From Candidatus Oscillibacter excrementavium (GTDB lineage Bacteria > Bacillota > Clostridia > Oscillospirales > Oscillospiraceae), in the NCBI GenBank assembly GCA_019118505.1, contig DWYU01000108.1, positions 1-47,339 on the forward strand: DNA of 47,339 bases, given 5' to 3'. The translations under genes and the position numbers were made by a program. Below are positions 15,380 to 23,078 of the stretch, one piece after another (positions within the stretch are counted from its first letter, which is position 1; each line of letters opens with the position of its first letter). The notes beneath the pieces were generated by a model. That model ran no database searches, was not told where the DNA came from, and saw only the letters and a list, made by a program, of their open reading frames with translations.

Positions 15380-17314
15380 TCAGGTAATATTGACATTGGG
15401 CACGTGGTCCAGGGGGGACATGTCCGCGATGCGGTTCTCCTGGCCGTCAAACTGAAGGGTCACGTTGGTCAGATTCTCCAGATCCCGGAGGGCGGAGATG
15501 TCTGTCAGCTGGTCCTGGGTCTGAATATAGAGGTTTTCCAGGGCGTGCAGATTTTCCAGCCCGGACAGGTCCCGGATCTTGTAGTTCCGCAGAGACAGTG
15601 ATTTGAGGTTCGTGAGATCTTTCAGCGGCTCCAGGGTCTGATATCCGCTTAGCCCCATATATCCGTCAGAGAGGTTCAGCGAGACCAGCTGCGTCAGGCC
15701 GGAGAGGGGAGACAGATCCGCTACCTTGTGGTCAATGGACAGGAAGGCCAGATGGGTACAGTTCGCCAGGGGCGTCAGGTCCGCGTAGATCTCCAGGGAC
15801 GAGTCGTAAATGGGCAGCTCCAGTTCCTTCAGCTCCGTCAGGTGCCCCAGAGGCTCCAGGGAGGTGAAGGTGGCGCCCTGGCCGCCGATGCGCAGAGTCT
15901 CCAGACGGGTCAGCGTCTCGATGCCGTCCAGGCTGGCCAGGCCCTGCGTCCGGACACGCAGGTATGTCAGGTTGGTCAGCCCTGAGAGGGGCGTCAGATC
16001 GCTCATGCCCAGCCCCTCCGGGTATGTGATCTCCAGCTTCGTCAGCGAGGGGAACTCCCGCAACGTTTGAAAGTCTGCATCCGTCAGATTCGAGCCATCC
16101 AGCTCCAGCTCCGTCAGCGCCGTGCTGTAGGACTCCCCACCGATGGTGACCTTGGGGGCCAGGGCCTCCGAGACGGGGTTCCCGCCTCCGCCGCTGCCGG
16201 AGCCGCCGCCCCCGCCCAGCGCCATGCCGACGCCCACGGCCACCACCACGACCGCGGCAAGGCCCGCGATCAGGGCGGGCTTGATCTTTTTCTTCTCCGG
16301 GGCAGGGGCGGCCGCCGCGCCGCCGGAGACAGGCACCTCCACCACCCGCTGGGACTCGATGGCGTCCAGAAATTCGGCGGCAGATTGGAACCGGTCCTCC
16401 GGCTGGACGGCAAGGCCCTTGAGAATCGCCTTGTCCAGGTACTCCGGGATGCCGATGCCGCACTGGGAGATGGGCACCAGGGTGTCCTCATCCAGACGCT
16501 CCAGGGATTCCGGCGGCAGGAATCCCGTGATGGCCGCGTAGAGGCAGGCGGCACAGGAGTAGACGTCGGTGTAGGGGCCCTGGCGGCTCCGGCGGATGTA
16601 CTGCTCCTTCGGGGCGTAGCCCACCTTCAGCACGACGTCCAGGCTCTTGGACTTGTCGCCGATGGAGTACCGGGCGGAGCCGAAGTCCAGCAGCTTCACC
16701 TGCCCGTCCTTGGTGATGTAGATGTTGTCCGGGGTCACGTCCCGGTGGATGAAGCCCTCGGCGTGGACGGCGGTCAACGCCCGCAGCACCGGGATCATCA
16801 CGTTCAGGGCCTCCTCCACGCTGACCTTCCCGCCGTGGTTGGCGATGTAGGTTTTGAAGGAGATGCCCTCGATGTAGTCCATGACGAAGTAGGACGTGTC
16901 GTTCTCGTCGAAGTAGTCCGTCACGCCGGCGATGTTGGGCTGGCCCATGAACTTGGCCAGGGTCCGGGCCTCCTCCTGGAACCGCTCCGCGCCGTAGGTA
17001 AAGTCCTGGGTGCGGCTCTCCACTGCCACGGACACGGTGGTGCCCACCCGGGTGGCGATCTCGTTGGGCATGAACTCCTTCACGGCCACCCGGGCCTCCA
17101 GTTTGGTGTCCCAGGCCAGATAGGTGATGCCGAAGCCGCCCTGTCCCAGCACCCGGCCCACGATGTAGCGGCCGTTCAGCGCGGTCCCGGCCCGCAGGGC
17201 CACGGGGAATTTCTTCTCGTTCTCCGCCAGATCGAACCCGCAGTACGGGCAGGGGCCCTCCTGGGTCTCCTTTTCCTGGAAGCAGTTGTAACACAGAACT
17301 GTCTTTTCCGCCAC
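15380..17314 (-). CDS. Zinc-ribbon, Ser/Thr kinase, membrane, leucine-rich-repeat receptor
   Basis: 644 residues. A zinc ribbon comes first (Cys8, Cys11, Cys22, Cys25). A Hanks-type kinase domain spans about 48-320: glycine loop GRVLGQGGFG (53-62), Lys79 in VAVKE, catalytic HRDVTPDN (190-197) and DFG (210-212). A proline-rich linker leads to one membrane helix at about 345-366 and a Gly/Ser spacer. About 250 extracytoplasmic residues of short leucine-rich repeats (SDLTPLSGLTNLTYLRV and the like) follow. So the kinase lies inside and the LRR sensor outside; PASTA domains are absent. All catalytic residues are present. The start is GTG at 17314 after AAGGAGGG. It lies between two SLH-anchored surface protein genes. 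Its ligand and targets are unknown. Confidence 0.88.
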   Translation of the reverse strand: MAEKTVLCYNCFQEKETQEGPCPYCGFDLAENEKKFPVALRAGTALNGRYIVGRVLGQGGFGITYLAWDTKLEARVAVKEFMPNEIATRVGTTVSVAVESRTQDFTYGAERFQEEARTLAKFMGQPNIAGVTDYFDENDTSYFVMDYIEGISFKTYIANHGGKVSVEEALNVMIPVLRALTAVHAEGFIHRDVTPDNIYITKDGQVKLLDFGSARYSIGDKSKSLDVVLKVGYAPKEQYIRRSRQGPYTDVYSCAACLYAAITGFLPPESLERLDEDTLVPISQCGIGIPEYLDKAILKGLAVQPEDRFQSAAEFLDAIESQRVVEVPVSGGAAAAPAPEKKKIKPALIAGLAAVVVVAVGVGMALGGGGGSGSGGGGNPVSEALAPKVTIGGESYSTALTELELDGSNLTDADFQTLREFPSLTKLEITYPEGLGMSDLTPLSGLTNLTYLRVRTQGLASLDGIETLTRLETLRIGGQGATFTSLEPLGHLTELKELELPIYDSSLEIYADLTPLANCTHLAFLSIDHKVADLSPLSGLTQLVSLNLSDGYMGLSGYQTLEPLKDLTNLKSLSLRNYKIRDLSGLENLHALENLYIQTQDQLTDISALRDLENLTNVTLQFDGQENRIADMSPLDHVPNVNIT

Positions 17315-17352
17315 GTCGAGCCCTCCTTGAAATCAGATGGTAAGGTGGTTCC

Positions 17353-17381
17353 ATCATATCCTTTTTTTGGATGCTCCACAA
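17353..17381 (-). promoter_or_regulatory. Promoter of the kinase gene
   Basis: Minus strand: TTGTGG (17381-17376), 17-bp spacer, TATGAT (17358-17353), giving a leader of about 30 nt before the GTG start. Confidence 0.6.
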
Positions 17382-17512
17382 TATGCTGGCTGCATAGGGT
17401 CGGGCAAAAATTCCGGCCAGAGCCCGCAGTCTCGCCGGGAATGTCTGGAGCGGCGGCCGGATGCTTCCAGGATGCCTTTCCGGAATGCGCTGCGGCACAA
17501 GGGAAACCGGCC

Positions 17513-17553
17513 GCTTTCCGGGATTTTCCGGCCAGCTGGAAAATCCGGAAAGC
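17513..17553. repeat. Imperfect 16-bp palindrome in a 437-bp gene-free stretch
   Basis: The arm at 17513-17529 pairs with 17538-17553 (GGAAAATCCGGAAAGC) with a single bulged G and an 8-base loop. TTTTCCGG-type words recur nearby (about 17610-17618). The gap 17315-17751 otherwise holds the kinase promoter and the leader of the SLH gene, and no gene or known riboswitch was recognised. It may be an operator or RNA hairpin. Confidence 0.45.
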
Positions 17554-17751
17554 CCTTGCGCGGGGACGCGGAGCTGTGCTAGGATCAGGACCGTGCTTTT
17601 GAGGCCGGATTTTCCGGGCATGATACGGATTTTGGTTAAAAATTGAAATATTTTCAGGATTTACATTTGGAGACGACCTCCCTGTCCGAAAACGGAAAGC
17701 CCCCTGCTTCAAACGCCATCACCACAAACCACTCAGGAGGAATCAACACAC

Positions 17752-19767
17752 ATGAAAAAAGAACTTGTCACAGGACTGCTGACCCTGAGCCTGCTGGCCT
17801 CCATGCTGCCGGCCAACGCGGCTGCGGCCCAGAGAACGGCCGCGCCGGAGGCGGGGCTGGTCCAGACGGTGACCGGCGGTGAGACGGAGCAGGACGGCCC
17901 CCAGGCCGACAGCGGGGAGGAGTCCGGCGGGGCGGAGCAGACCGGCTCCGCCGCGGAGATCGGCGGGACCCCCTATGACACCCTGGAGGCGGCCATTGCC
18001 GCGGCGAAGGAGAACGATGTCATCCAGCTGCGGCGGGATGTGGAGCTGGATGCCTCCGGCCTGGCCAACGGCCAGGGCGCCCTGACCATTTCCAAGAACC
18101 TGACTCTGGACGGCGGCGGTCACCGGCTCTTTGCCAAGGAGGGCACCTTCACCGTCACCGGCGATAACGGCGGCGGTCCCAGCCTGGTGAACGTTCAGGA
18201 CGGCGCCGCAGTGACTTTGCGGAACATCACCCTGGACGGCGGCGGTGCCGCCAAGCACGGCCTGAATGTCTACCACGCCGGCGTACTGTCCCTGGAGAAC
18301 GTGGAGATCTCCAACTGCCGCTGGTATGCCATGGTGGTCAACAACACGGAGCTGTCCGTGGACGGTCTGACCACCTCCGGGAACCAGTGGGGCGTCAACA
18401 TCGACCAGGGCAGCCGCGTCACCCTGGCCAACGCGGAGATCGCCGAGGGGGACTCCGTGGTATTTGAGGGCCAGGATGACTCCGGCAGCCTGACGGTGGA
18501 GAGCGGCAGCCTCCAGAACATCAAGACCCAGGGGGCTTCCACCGGCGGCACCATCACCATTGCCGGCGGCACCATTGCCAGCGTGTCCAACGAGGCGGGG
18601 GCGGAGGTCACCATCTCCGGCGGCACGGTGACGGGCCAGGTGGCCAACAGCGGCTCCGGCAGCATCTCCGTCACCGGCGGCAGCTTCACCACTGCGGATG
18701 TGGAGGACTTTGTGGACCCGGGCCAGACGGTGATCCTGACCCTGGACCCTGCCGGCGGCTCCTGCCAGGTCAAGACCCTGGCCGTGGCCAACGGCGCCGC
18801 TGTGGGGGATCTGCCCGCGCCGGTGCGGGAGGGATACCGCTTTACCGGTTGGTTCACCGCCGCCGACGGCGGCTCCATGGTCACGGCGGACACCACCTTT
18901 GACGCCGCCGCCACCCTCTATGCCCGGTGGGAGCAGGAGAGCAGCTCCGGCGGCAGCGGCGGTTCCGGCGGCAGCGACACGGACGGGGACTACCTCATCA
19001 CCGTGGACCGGGTCACCGGCGGCACCCTGCGGGTGAACCCCGGCCGCGCCGACAAGGGCGACACGGTGACCATCACCGTGACTCCCAAGACGGGCTATGT
19101 GCTGAAGGAGCTGGTTGTCACCGACAGCCGGGGCGAAGAGATCGAGACCCGCGGCGCCGGCGAGGGGCGCTACACCTTCGTCATGCCGGGCAGCCGGGTC
19201 AATGTGTCCGCCTCCTTTGCCCGGGCGGAGGAGCAGGAGAAGCTGCCCTTCAGCGATGTGAGCAGCAGCGCCTACTACTACGACGCGGTCCGCTGGGCCG
19301 CGGAGGAGGGCATCACCGCCGGCGTCACCGGCAGCACCTTCGCGCCGGACCGGGGCTGCACCCGGGCCCAGATCGTCACCTTCCTGTGGCGGGCCAACGG
19401 CTCCCCCAAGCCCTCCTCTCAGGAGAATCCCTTCACCGACGTGAGCGCCGGCAGTTATTACTACCAGGCTGTACTGTGGGCGGTGGAGAAGGGCATCACC
19501 ACCGGTGTCACCAGCACCACCTTTGCCCCTGATGCCCTCTGCACCCGGGGCCAGGCCACCATGCTCCTGTGGCGGGCCAGCGGCTCTCCCCAGGTTTCCA
19601 AGGCCCACCCCTTCCGGGACGTGGCGGAGGACGCCTACTATGAGGACGCGGTGAACTGGGCGGTCCACAGCGGCGTGACCCAGGGCACCACCGGCAGCAC
19701 CTTCGCGCCCCAGGACGTGTGCACCCGGGCCCAGATCGTGACCTTCCTCTATCGGGCACAGGCCTGA
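17752..19767 (+). CDS. S-layer-anchored beta-helix surface protein
   Basis: 671 residues. The signal peptide is about 1-26 (LLASMLPANAAAA). After an acidic linker, residues 70-315 form repetitive beta-strand units of the pectin-lyase/right-handed helix type (TLEAAIAAAKENDVIQL, LTLDGGGHRLFA, VTLRNITLDGGG). Next is an InlB B-repeat/Flg_new module (about 327-385: VREGYRFTGWFTAADGG, then TLYARWE), a Gly/Ser linker, a second beta domain (about 403-480) and three SLH repeats (from about 487, 550 and 612; for example FAPDRGCTRAQIVTFLWRA). The SLH repeats should bind secondary cell-wall polymer. No catalytic residues were identified, so adhesion or a structural role is a guess. The ATG follows CAGGAGGAAT. 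Confidence 0.88.
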   Translation: MKKELVTGLLTLSLLASMLPANAAAAQRTAAPEAGLVQTVTGGETEQDGPQADSGEESGGAEQTGSAAEIGGTPYDTLEAAIAAAKENDVIQLRRDVELDASGLANGQGALTISKNLTLDGGGHRLFAKEGTFTVTGDNGGGPSLVNVQDGAAVTLRNITLDGGGAAKHGLNVYHAGVLSLENVEISNCRWYAMVVNNTELSVDGLTTSGNQWGVNIDQGSRVTLANAEIAEGDSVVFEGQDDSGSLTVESGSLQNIKTQGASTGGTITIAGGTIASVSNEAGAEVTISGGTVTGQVANSGSGSISVTGGSFTTADVEDFVDPGQTVILTLDPAGGSCQVKTLAVANGAAVGDLPAPVREGYRFTGWFTAADGGSMVTADTTFDAAATLYARWEQESSSGGSGGSGGSDTDGDYLITVDRVTGGTLRVNPGRADKGDTVTITVTPKTGYVLKELVVTDSRGEEIETRGAGEGRYTFVMPGSRVNVSASFARAEEQEKLPFSDVSSSAYYYDAVRWAAEEGITAGVTGSTFAPDRGCTRAQIVTFLWRANGSPKPSSQENPFTDVSAGSYYYQAVLWAVEKGITTGVTSTTFAPDALCTRGQATMLLWRASGSPQVSKAHPFRDVAEDAYYEDAVNWAVHSGVTQGTTGSTFAPQDVCTRAQIVTFLYRAQA

Positions 19768-19801
19768 TCGAGCGCCCCGCCGCTGTGAAGCGGCACCTCT
19801 C

Positions 19802-19833
19802 CCGGCCAGGCGGACACGCCTGGCCGGTTTTTT
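19802..19833 (+). terminator. Terminator of the SLH beta-helix gene
   Basis: CCGGCCAGGCG (19802-19812), loop GACA, CGCCTGGCCGG (19817-19827), then TTTTTT. Confidence 0.9.
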
Positions 19834-19986
19834 GGCCGGACAGCGAAAAGGCACTGGAAAAATTCTCCCTGCGGGGATAGAATGGAAGCACAGCCTCTTG
19901 GCGCCGCCGGGCGGCGGAGACTGGACACGGGAGGCCGGGATGGGGCATCCGCCGGCCTGACCAGCATACAGGGAGGTTCTGCACAC

Positions 19987-20775
19987 ATGACGAAAAAAGT
20001 ATTTGGCTACCCGGAGTTTGACCAGGAGGGAGAGGAGATCCTCTGCACCTATGACAACGCGTACAGCGATATGCTGATGGACATTCGGGTCTACCGGATG
20101 CGGCCGGGCCAGAAGCGGTCCTTCTGCCGCCAGGGAGAGGAGATCGCGGTGCTGCTGCTGTCCGGGACCGTGGCCTTCGGCTGGGAGGGCCGGACGGAGA
20201 CGGTCAGCCGGAAGGACGTGTTCACCGAGGGACCCTATGCGGTCCACGTCTGCACCGGGAAGGAGATCACCGTGGAGGCCGGGACAGACGCGGAGATCCT
20301 GGTCCAGTGCACGAAAAACGACACGGCCTTTGCCGGCAAGCTGTACCGGCCGGAGGATGCCCCCTGGGTCTACTCCTCCGTGGGCAAGTTCGGCAATGTG
20401 GCCAAGCGCCGGGTGAACACCATCTTTGACAAGGACATCGCCCCCTGGTCCAACATGGTGCTGGGCGAGGTGCTGAACGACCGGGGCAACTGGTCCGGGT
20501 ACCTGCCCCACCGGCATCCCCAGCCGGAGTGCTATTACTTCAAATTCGACCGGCCCGAGGGCTTCGGTGCCAGCTTTGTGGGGGACGACGTCTTCAAGAG
20601 CGTGGACAACAGCTTCTCCGCCATCCCCGGCGGCTGCCTGCACCCCCAGGCGGTGGCACCCGGCTTCCAGATGTACACCTGCTGGATGATCCGCCACCTG
20701 GACGGCGATCCCTGGCTCCAGACCACCCGCAACGAGGATGAGCGGTACCTCTGGCTCCACGACGCCCAGTTTTGA
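19987..20775 (+). CDS. iolB: 5-deoxy-glucuronate isomerase
   Basis: 262 residues, a bicupin of the IolB family that converts 5-deoxy-glucuronate to 2-deoxy-5-keto-gluconate in myo-inositol catabolism. The C-terminal cupin shows GNWSGYLPHRHPQPECYYFK, where the His pair and Glu are the metal ligands, and GGCLHPQAVAPGFQMYTCWM. The N-terminal cupin has VLLLSGTVAFGWEG. The ATG at 19987 is chosen over an upstream in-frame ATG because AGGGAGGTT precedes it. No other iol gene is in the window and strong terminators lie on both sides, so it stands alone. A related sugar-acid isomerase role is possible. Confidence 0.88.
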   Translation: MTKKVFGYPEFDQEGEEILCTYDNAYSDMLMDIRVYRMRPGQKRSFCRQGEEIAVLLLSGTVAFGWEGRTETVSRKDVFTEGPYAVHVCTGKEITVEAGTDAEILVQCTKNDTAFAGKLYRPEDAPWVYSSVGKFGNVAKRRVNTIFDKDIAPWSNMVLGEVLNDRGNWSGYLPHRHPQPECYYFKFDRPEGFGASFVGDDVFKSVDNSFSAIPGGCLHPQAVAPGFQMYTCWMIRHLDGDPWLQTTRNEDERYLWLHDAQF

Positions 20776-20794
20776 TCTCCCGTCGGAAGAGACG

Positions 20795-20836
20795 GGAAAG
20801 AGCCTGTGCTCCCAGATGGGGGCACAGGCTCTTTCC
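20795..20836 (+). terminator. Terminator of iolB
   Basis: GGAAAGAGCCTGTGC (20795-20809) pairs perfectly with GCACAGGCTCTTTCC (20822-20836) around a 12-base loop. Confidence 0.8.
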
Positions 20837-20984
20837 GTGGAGCGCCGCGGGACCATAGAGAGCGGTCCGTCAAATTGCCCATAAAATCAATAATAAATTA
20901 TTGGCTTTCATAGAATTTGATTGGTAGATACTGGAAAATATCAAAAAATTCACAAGGAAACTGTACTTTTTACACAATTAGGAC

Positions 20985-21013
20985 TTCCCAAGAATGTATT
21001 TTTTTGCTACAAT
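20985..21013 (+). promoter_or_regulatory. Promoter of gdhA within an unusually AT-rich leader
   Basis: TTCCCA (20985-20990), 17-bp spacer, TACAAT (21008-21013) with an extended -10 TGC. The surrounding 20880-21020 is far richer in A/T than the rest of the window and contains the palindrome CAATAAT-AA-ATTATTG (20888-20903). The 124-nt leader to the gdhA ATG has no recognised RNA motif. Confidence 0.55.
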
Positions 21014-21136
21014 TGATATGGAAAGAGACCCTGTACAGGTGGTTGACCGTGCTGGCCGCCTGGCTGCACAGAGGCGGGAGCACAGACAGCCCCGGAGCAT
21101 TCAGATTTTAGACGGTTGGATGGGAGGAACGATGCA

Positions 21137-22486
21137 ATGAATGCATATCTTGCCAGCGTGATCGAGAATGTGAAGAAGAAGCACGGCGACGAGCCGGAGT
21201 TCGTCCAGACGGTGGAGGAGGTGCTCTCCTCTTTGGAGCCGGTGATCGAGAAGCACCCGGAGTATGAGAAGGTGGATCTGCTGAACCGGATGGTGGAGCC
21301 GGAACGGATGTTCACCTTCCGGGTCTGCTGGGAGGACGACCAGGGCCAGTGGCACACCAACACCGGCTGGCGGTGCCAGTTCAACGGCGCTTTGGGCCCC
21401 TACAAGGGCGGCCTGCGGTTCCAGGCCAACGTGTACCCCGGCATCATCAAATTCCTGGGCTTTGAGCAGACCTTCAAGAACTCTCTGACGGGCCTGCCCA
21501 TCGGCGGCGGCAAGGGCGGCGCGGACTTCGACCCGGCAGGCAAGTCGGATGCTGAGATCATGCGGTTCTGCCAGGCGTACATGCAGGCCCTGTACCGGTA
21601 CATCGGGCCGGACATCGACGTGCCCGCCGGGGATATGGGCGTGGGCGGCCGGGAGATCGGCTACCTCTTCGGGGAGTACCGGCGGCTGAAGGGGGCGTTT
21701 GAAAACGGCGTCCTCACCGGAAAAGGTTTTTCCTACGGCGGGAGCCGCATCCGGCCGGAGGCCACGGGCTATGGCGCGGTGTATTACCTCCAGAACGTGT
21801 TAGAGCACGAGGGGGAGGAGATCGCGGGCAAGACCATCGCCTGCGCGGGCTTCGGCAACGTGACCTGGGGCATCTGCAAGAAGGCCACGGAGCTGGGGGC
21901 CAAGGTGGTGACCCTGTCCGGCCCGGACGGGTATGTGTATGACCCGGACGGCGTGGCCACGGAGGAGAAGATCGCCTTCCTGGTGGAGATGCGGGCCAGC
22001 GGCCGCAACCGGGTGCAGGACTACGCGGAGAAGTTCGGCGTGGAGTTCCACGCGGGGGAGAAGCCCTGGGGTGTGAAGGCGGATGTGGTAATGCCCTCCG
22101 CCATGCAGAACGACGTGCACATGGAGTCCGCCAAGAAGATCGCGGCCAACCATGTGAAATACTATATTGAAGTGGCGAATATGCCCACTACCAACGACGC
22201 GCTGCGGTTCCTGATGGAGCAGCCGGGCATGATCGTGGCCCCCAGCAAGGCGGTGAACGCCGGCGGCGTGGCCACCAGCGCCCTGGAGATGGCCCAGAAC
22301 AGTGAGCGGCTGGTGTGGACCGCCGAGGAGGTGGACCGGCAGCTGCACCAGATCATGCGGACCATCTATCAGATGAGTGTGGAGGCGGCGGAGGAGTACG
22401 GCCTGGGCTACAACCTGGTGGCCGGGGCCAATATCGCCGGCTTCAAGCGGGTGGCCGAGGCCATGATGGAGCAGGGCGTGTTCTGA
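21137..22486 (+). CDS. gdhA: NADP-type glutamate dehydrogenase
   Basis: 449 residues, the size of the hexameric NADP(H)-linked bacterial enzymes, interconverting 2-oxoglutarate plus ammonia and glutamate. The substrate-binding region GWRCQFNGALGPYKGGLRFQ (about residues 76-95) and the catalytic LPIGGGKGGADFDP are intact. The Rossmann loop is GFGNVTWG. The ATG at 21137 has GGGAGGAAC upstream, and an in-frame ATG at 21116 is poorly placed. The C-terminal AGANIAGFKRVAEAMMEQGVF, here FKRVAEAMMEQGV, is typical. Cofactor preference is inferred from similarity, not from a measured motif. It is a monocistronic unit with its own terminator, next to the hydrogenase operon. Confidence 0.95.
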   Translation: MNAYLASVIENVKKKHGDEPEFVQTVEEVLSSLEPVIEKHPEYEKVDLLNRMVEPERMFTFRVCWEDDQGQWHTNTGWRCQFNGALGPYKGGLRFQANVYPGIIKFLGFEQTFKNSLTGLPIGGGKGGADFDPAGKSDAEIMRFCQAYMQALYRYIGPDIDVPAGDMGVGGREIGYLFGEYRRLKGAFENGVLTGKGFSYGGSRIRPEATGYGAVYYLQNVLEHEGEEIAGKTIACAGFGNVTWGICKKATELGAKVVTLSGPDGYVYDPDGVATEEKIAFLVEMRASGRNRVQDYAEKFGVEFHAGEKPWGVKADVVMPSAMQNDVHMESAKKIAANHVKYYIEVANMPTTNDALRFLMEQPGMIVAPSKAVNAGGVATSALEMAQNSERLVWTAEEVDRQLHQIMRTIYQMSVEAAEEYGLGYNLVAGANIAGFKRVAEAMMEQGVF

Positions 22487-22522
22487 GAACACACCATAAG
22501 GGCATAGCGACAATGGGCACAC

Positions 22523-22563
22523 TGCGCGGGATCCGCCAAGGAGTGCGGGTCCCGCGCATTTTT
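22523..22563 (+). terminator. Terminator of gdhA
   Basis: TGCGCGGGATCCGC (22523-22536) pairs with GCGGGTCCCGCGCA (22545-22558) with one mismatch, followed by TTTTT. The hydrogenase start lies only 33 bases beyond it. Confidence 0.8.
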
Positions 22564-22595
22564 GCTATCATCAATCAAAAATGAGGGGAGACTTT

Positions 22596-23078
22596 ATGGA
22601 GCAGAATCTGGACAGAGCGGAGGCAATCATCGACTCCTACGGCTGCGATCAGTCGAATCTGATCGCCATCATGCAGGAGATCCAGGGCGCGTACAAGTAC
22701 CTGAGCGAGGACGCCCTGACCCTGGTTGCGAAAAAGCTGGGCATCAGCACAGCCAAGGTGTACAGCGTGGCCACCTTCTACGAGAACTTCTCGCTGGAGG
22801 CCAAGGGCCGGCACATCATCAAAGTGTGCACAGGCACGGCCTGCCACGTGCGCAAATCCGGCCCCATTTACGACGCCCTGCGGGACGCCCTGGGGCTGAC
22901 CGGCAAGAAAAAGACCTCGGCGGACGGACTGTTCACCCTGGAGACCGTGGCGTGCCTTGGCGCCTGCGGCCTGGCGCCGGTGATGACCCTGGACGGGGAG
23001 GTCCACGCCAAGATGACACCGGAGGACGCCTTGGCCCTGGTGGAGGAAATTCGGAAGAAGGAGGGCGCTGCACAATGA
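22596..23078 (+). CDS. hydC: Electron-bifurcating hydrogenase, NuoE-like [2Fe-2S] subunit
   Basis: 160 residues. It is a thioredoxin-fold [2Fe-2S] protein like NuoE and HydC, passing electrons between the flavin subunit and the hydrogenase. Helical N-terminus: LIAIMQEIQGAYKYLSEDAL. Cluster ligands appear as VCTGTACHVRKSG (two Cys) and ETVACLGACGLAPV (two Cys), the usual C-x4-C...C-x3-C. The start at 22596 has GAGGGGAG upstream. Its stop overlaps the hydB start (ATGA), indicating translational coupling in hydC-hydB-hydA. No separate promoter is obvious after the gdhA terminator; TATCAT at 22564-22569 is a weak -10 candidate. Confidence 0.92.
   Translation: MEQNLDRAEAIIDSYGCDQSNLIAIMQEIQGAYKYLSEDALTLVAKKLGISTAKVYSVATFYENFSLEAKGRHIIKVCTGTACHVRKSGPIYDALRDALGLTGKKKTSADGLFTLETVACLGACGLAPVMTLDGEVHAKMTPEDALALVEEIRKKEGAAQ

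Noticed and set aside
17600-17751. Possible riboswitch (small hairpins, A-rich tracts) before the SLH gene
   Set aside because: Checked by eye against c-di-GMP and other common classes; the conserved loop words are absent. A covariance search would be needed to revive it.
17743-20856. Open frame of more than 1000 codons on the minus strand
   Set aside because: It runs antisense through the SLH gene and iolB, both of which have clear domains. Its composition (Gly/Ala/His/Val-rich, low complexity) is typical of a shadow frame.
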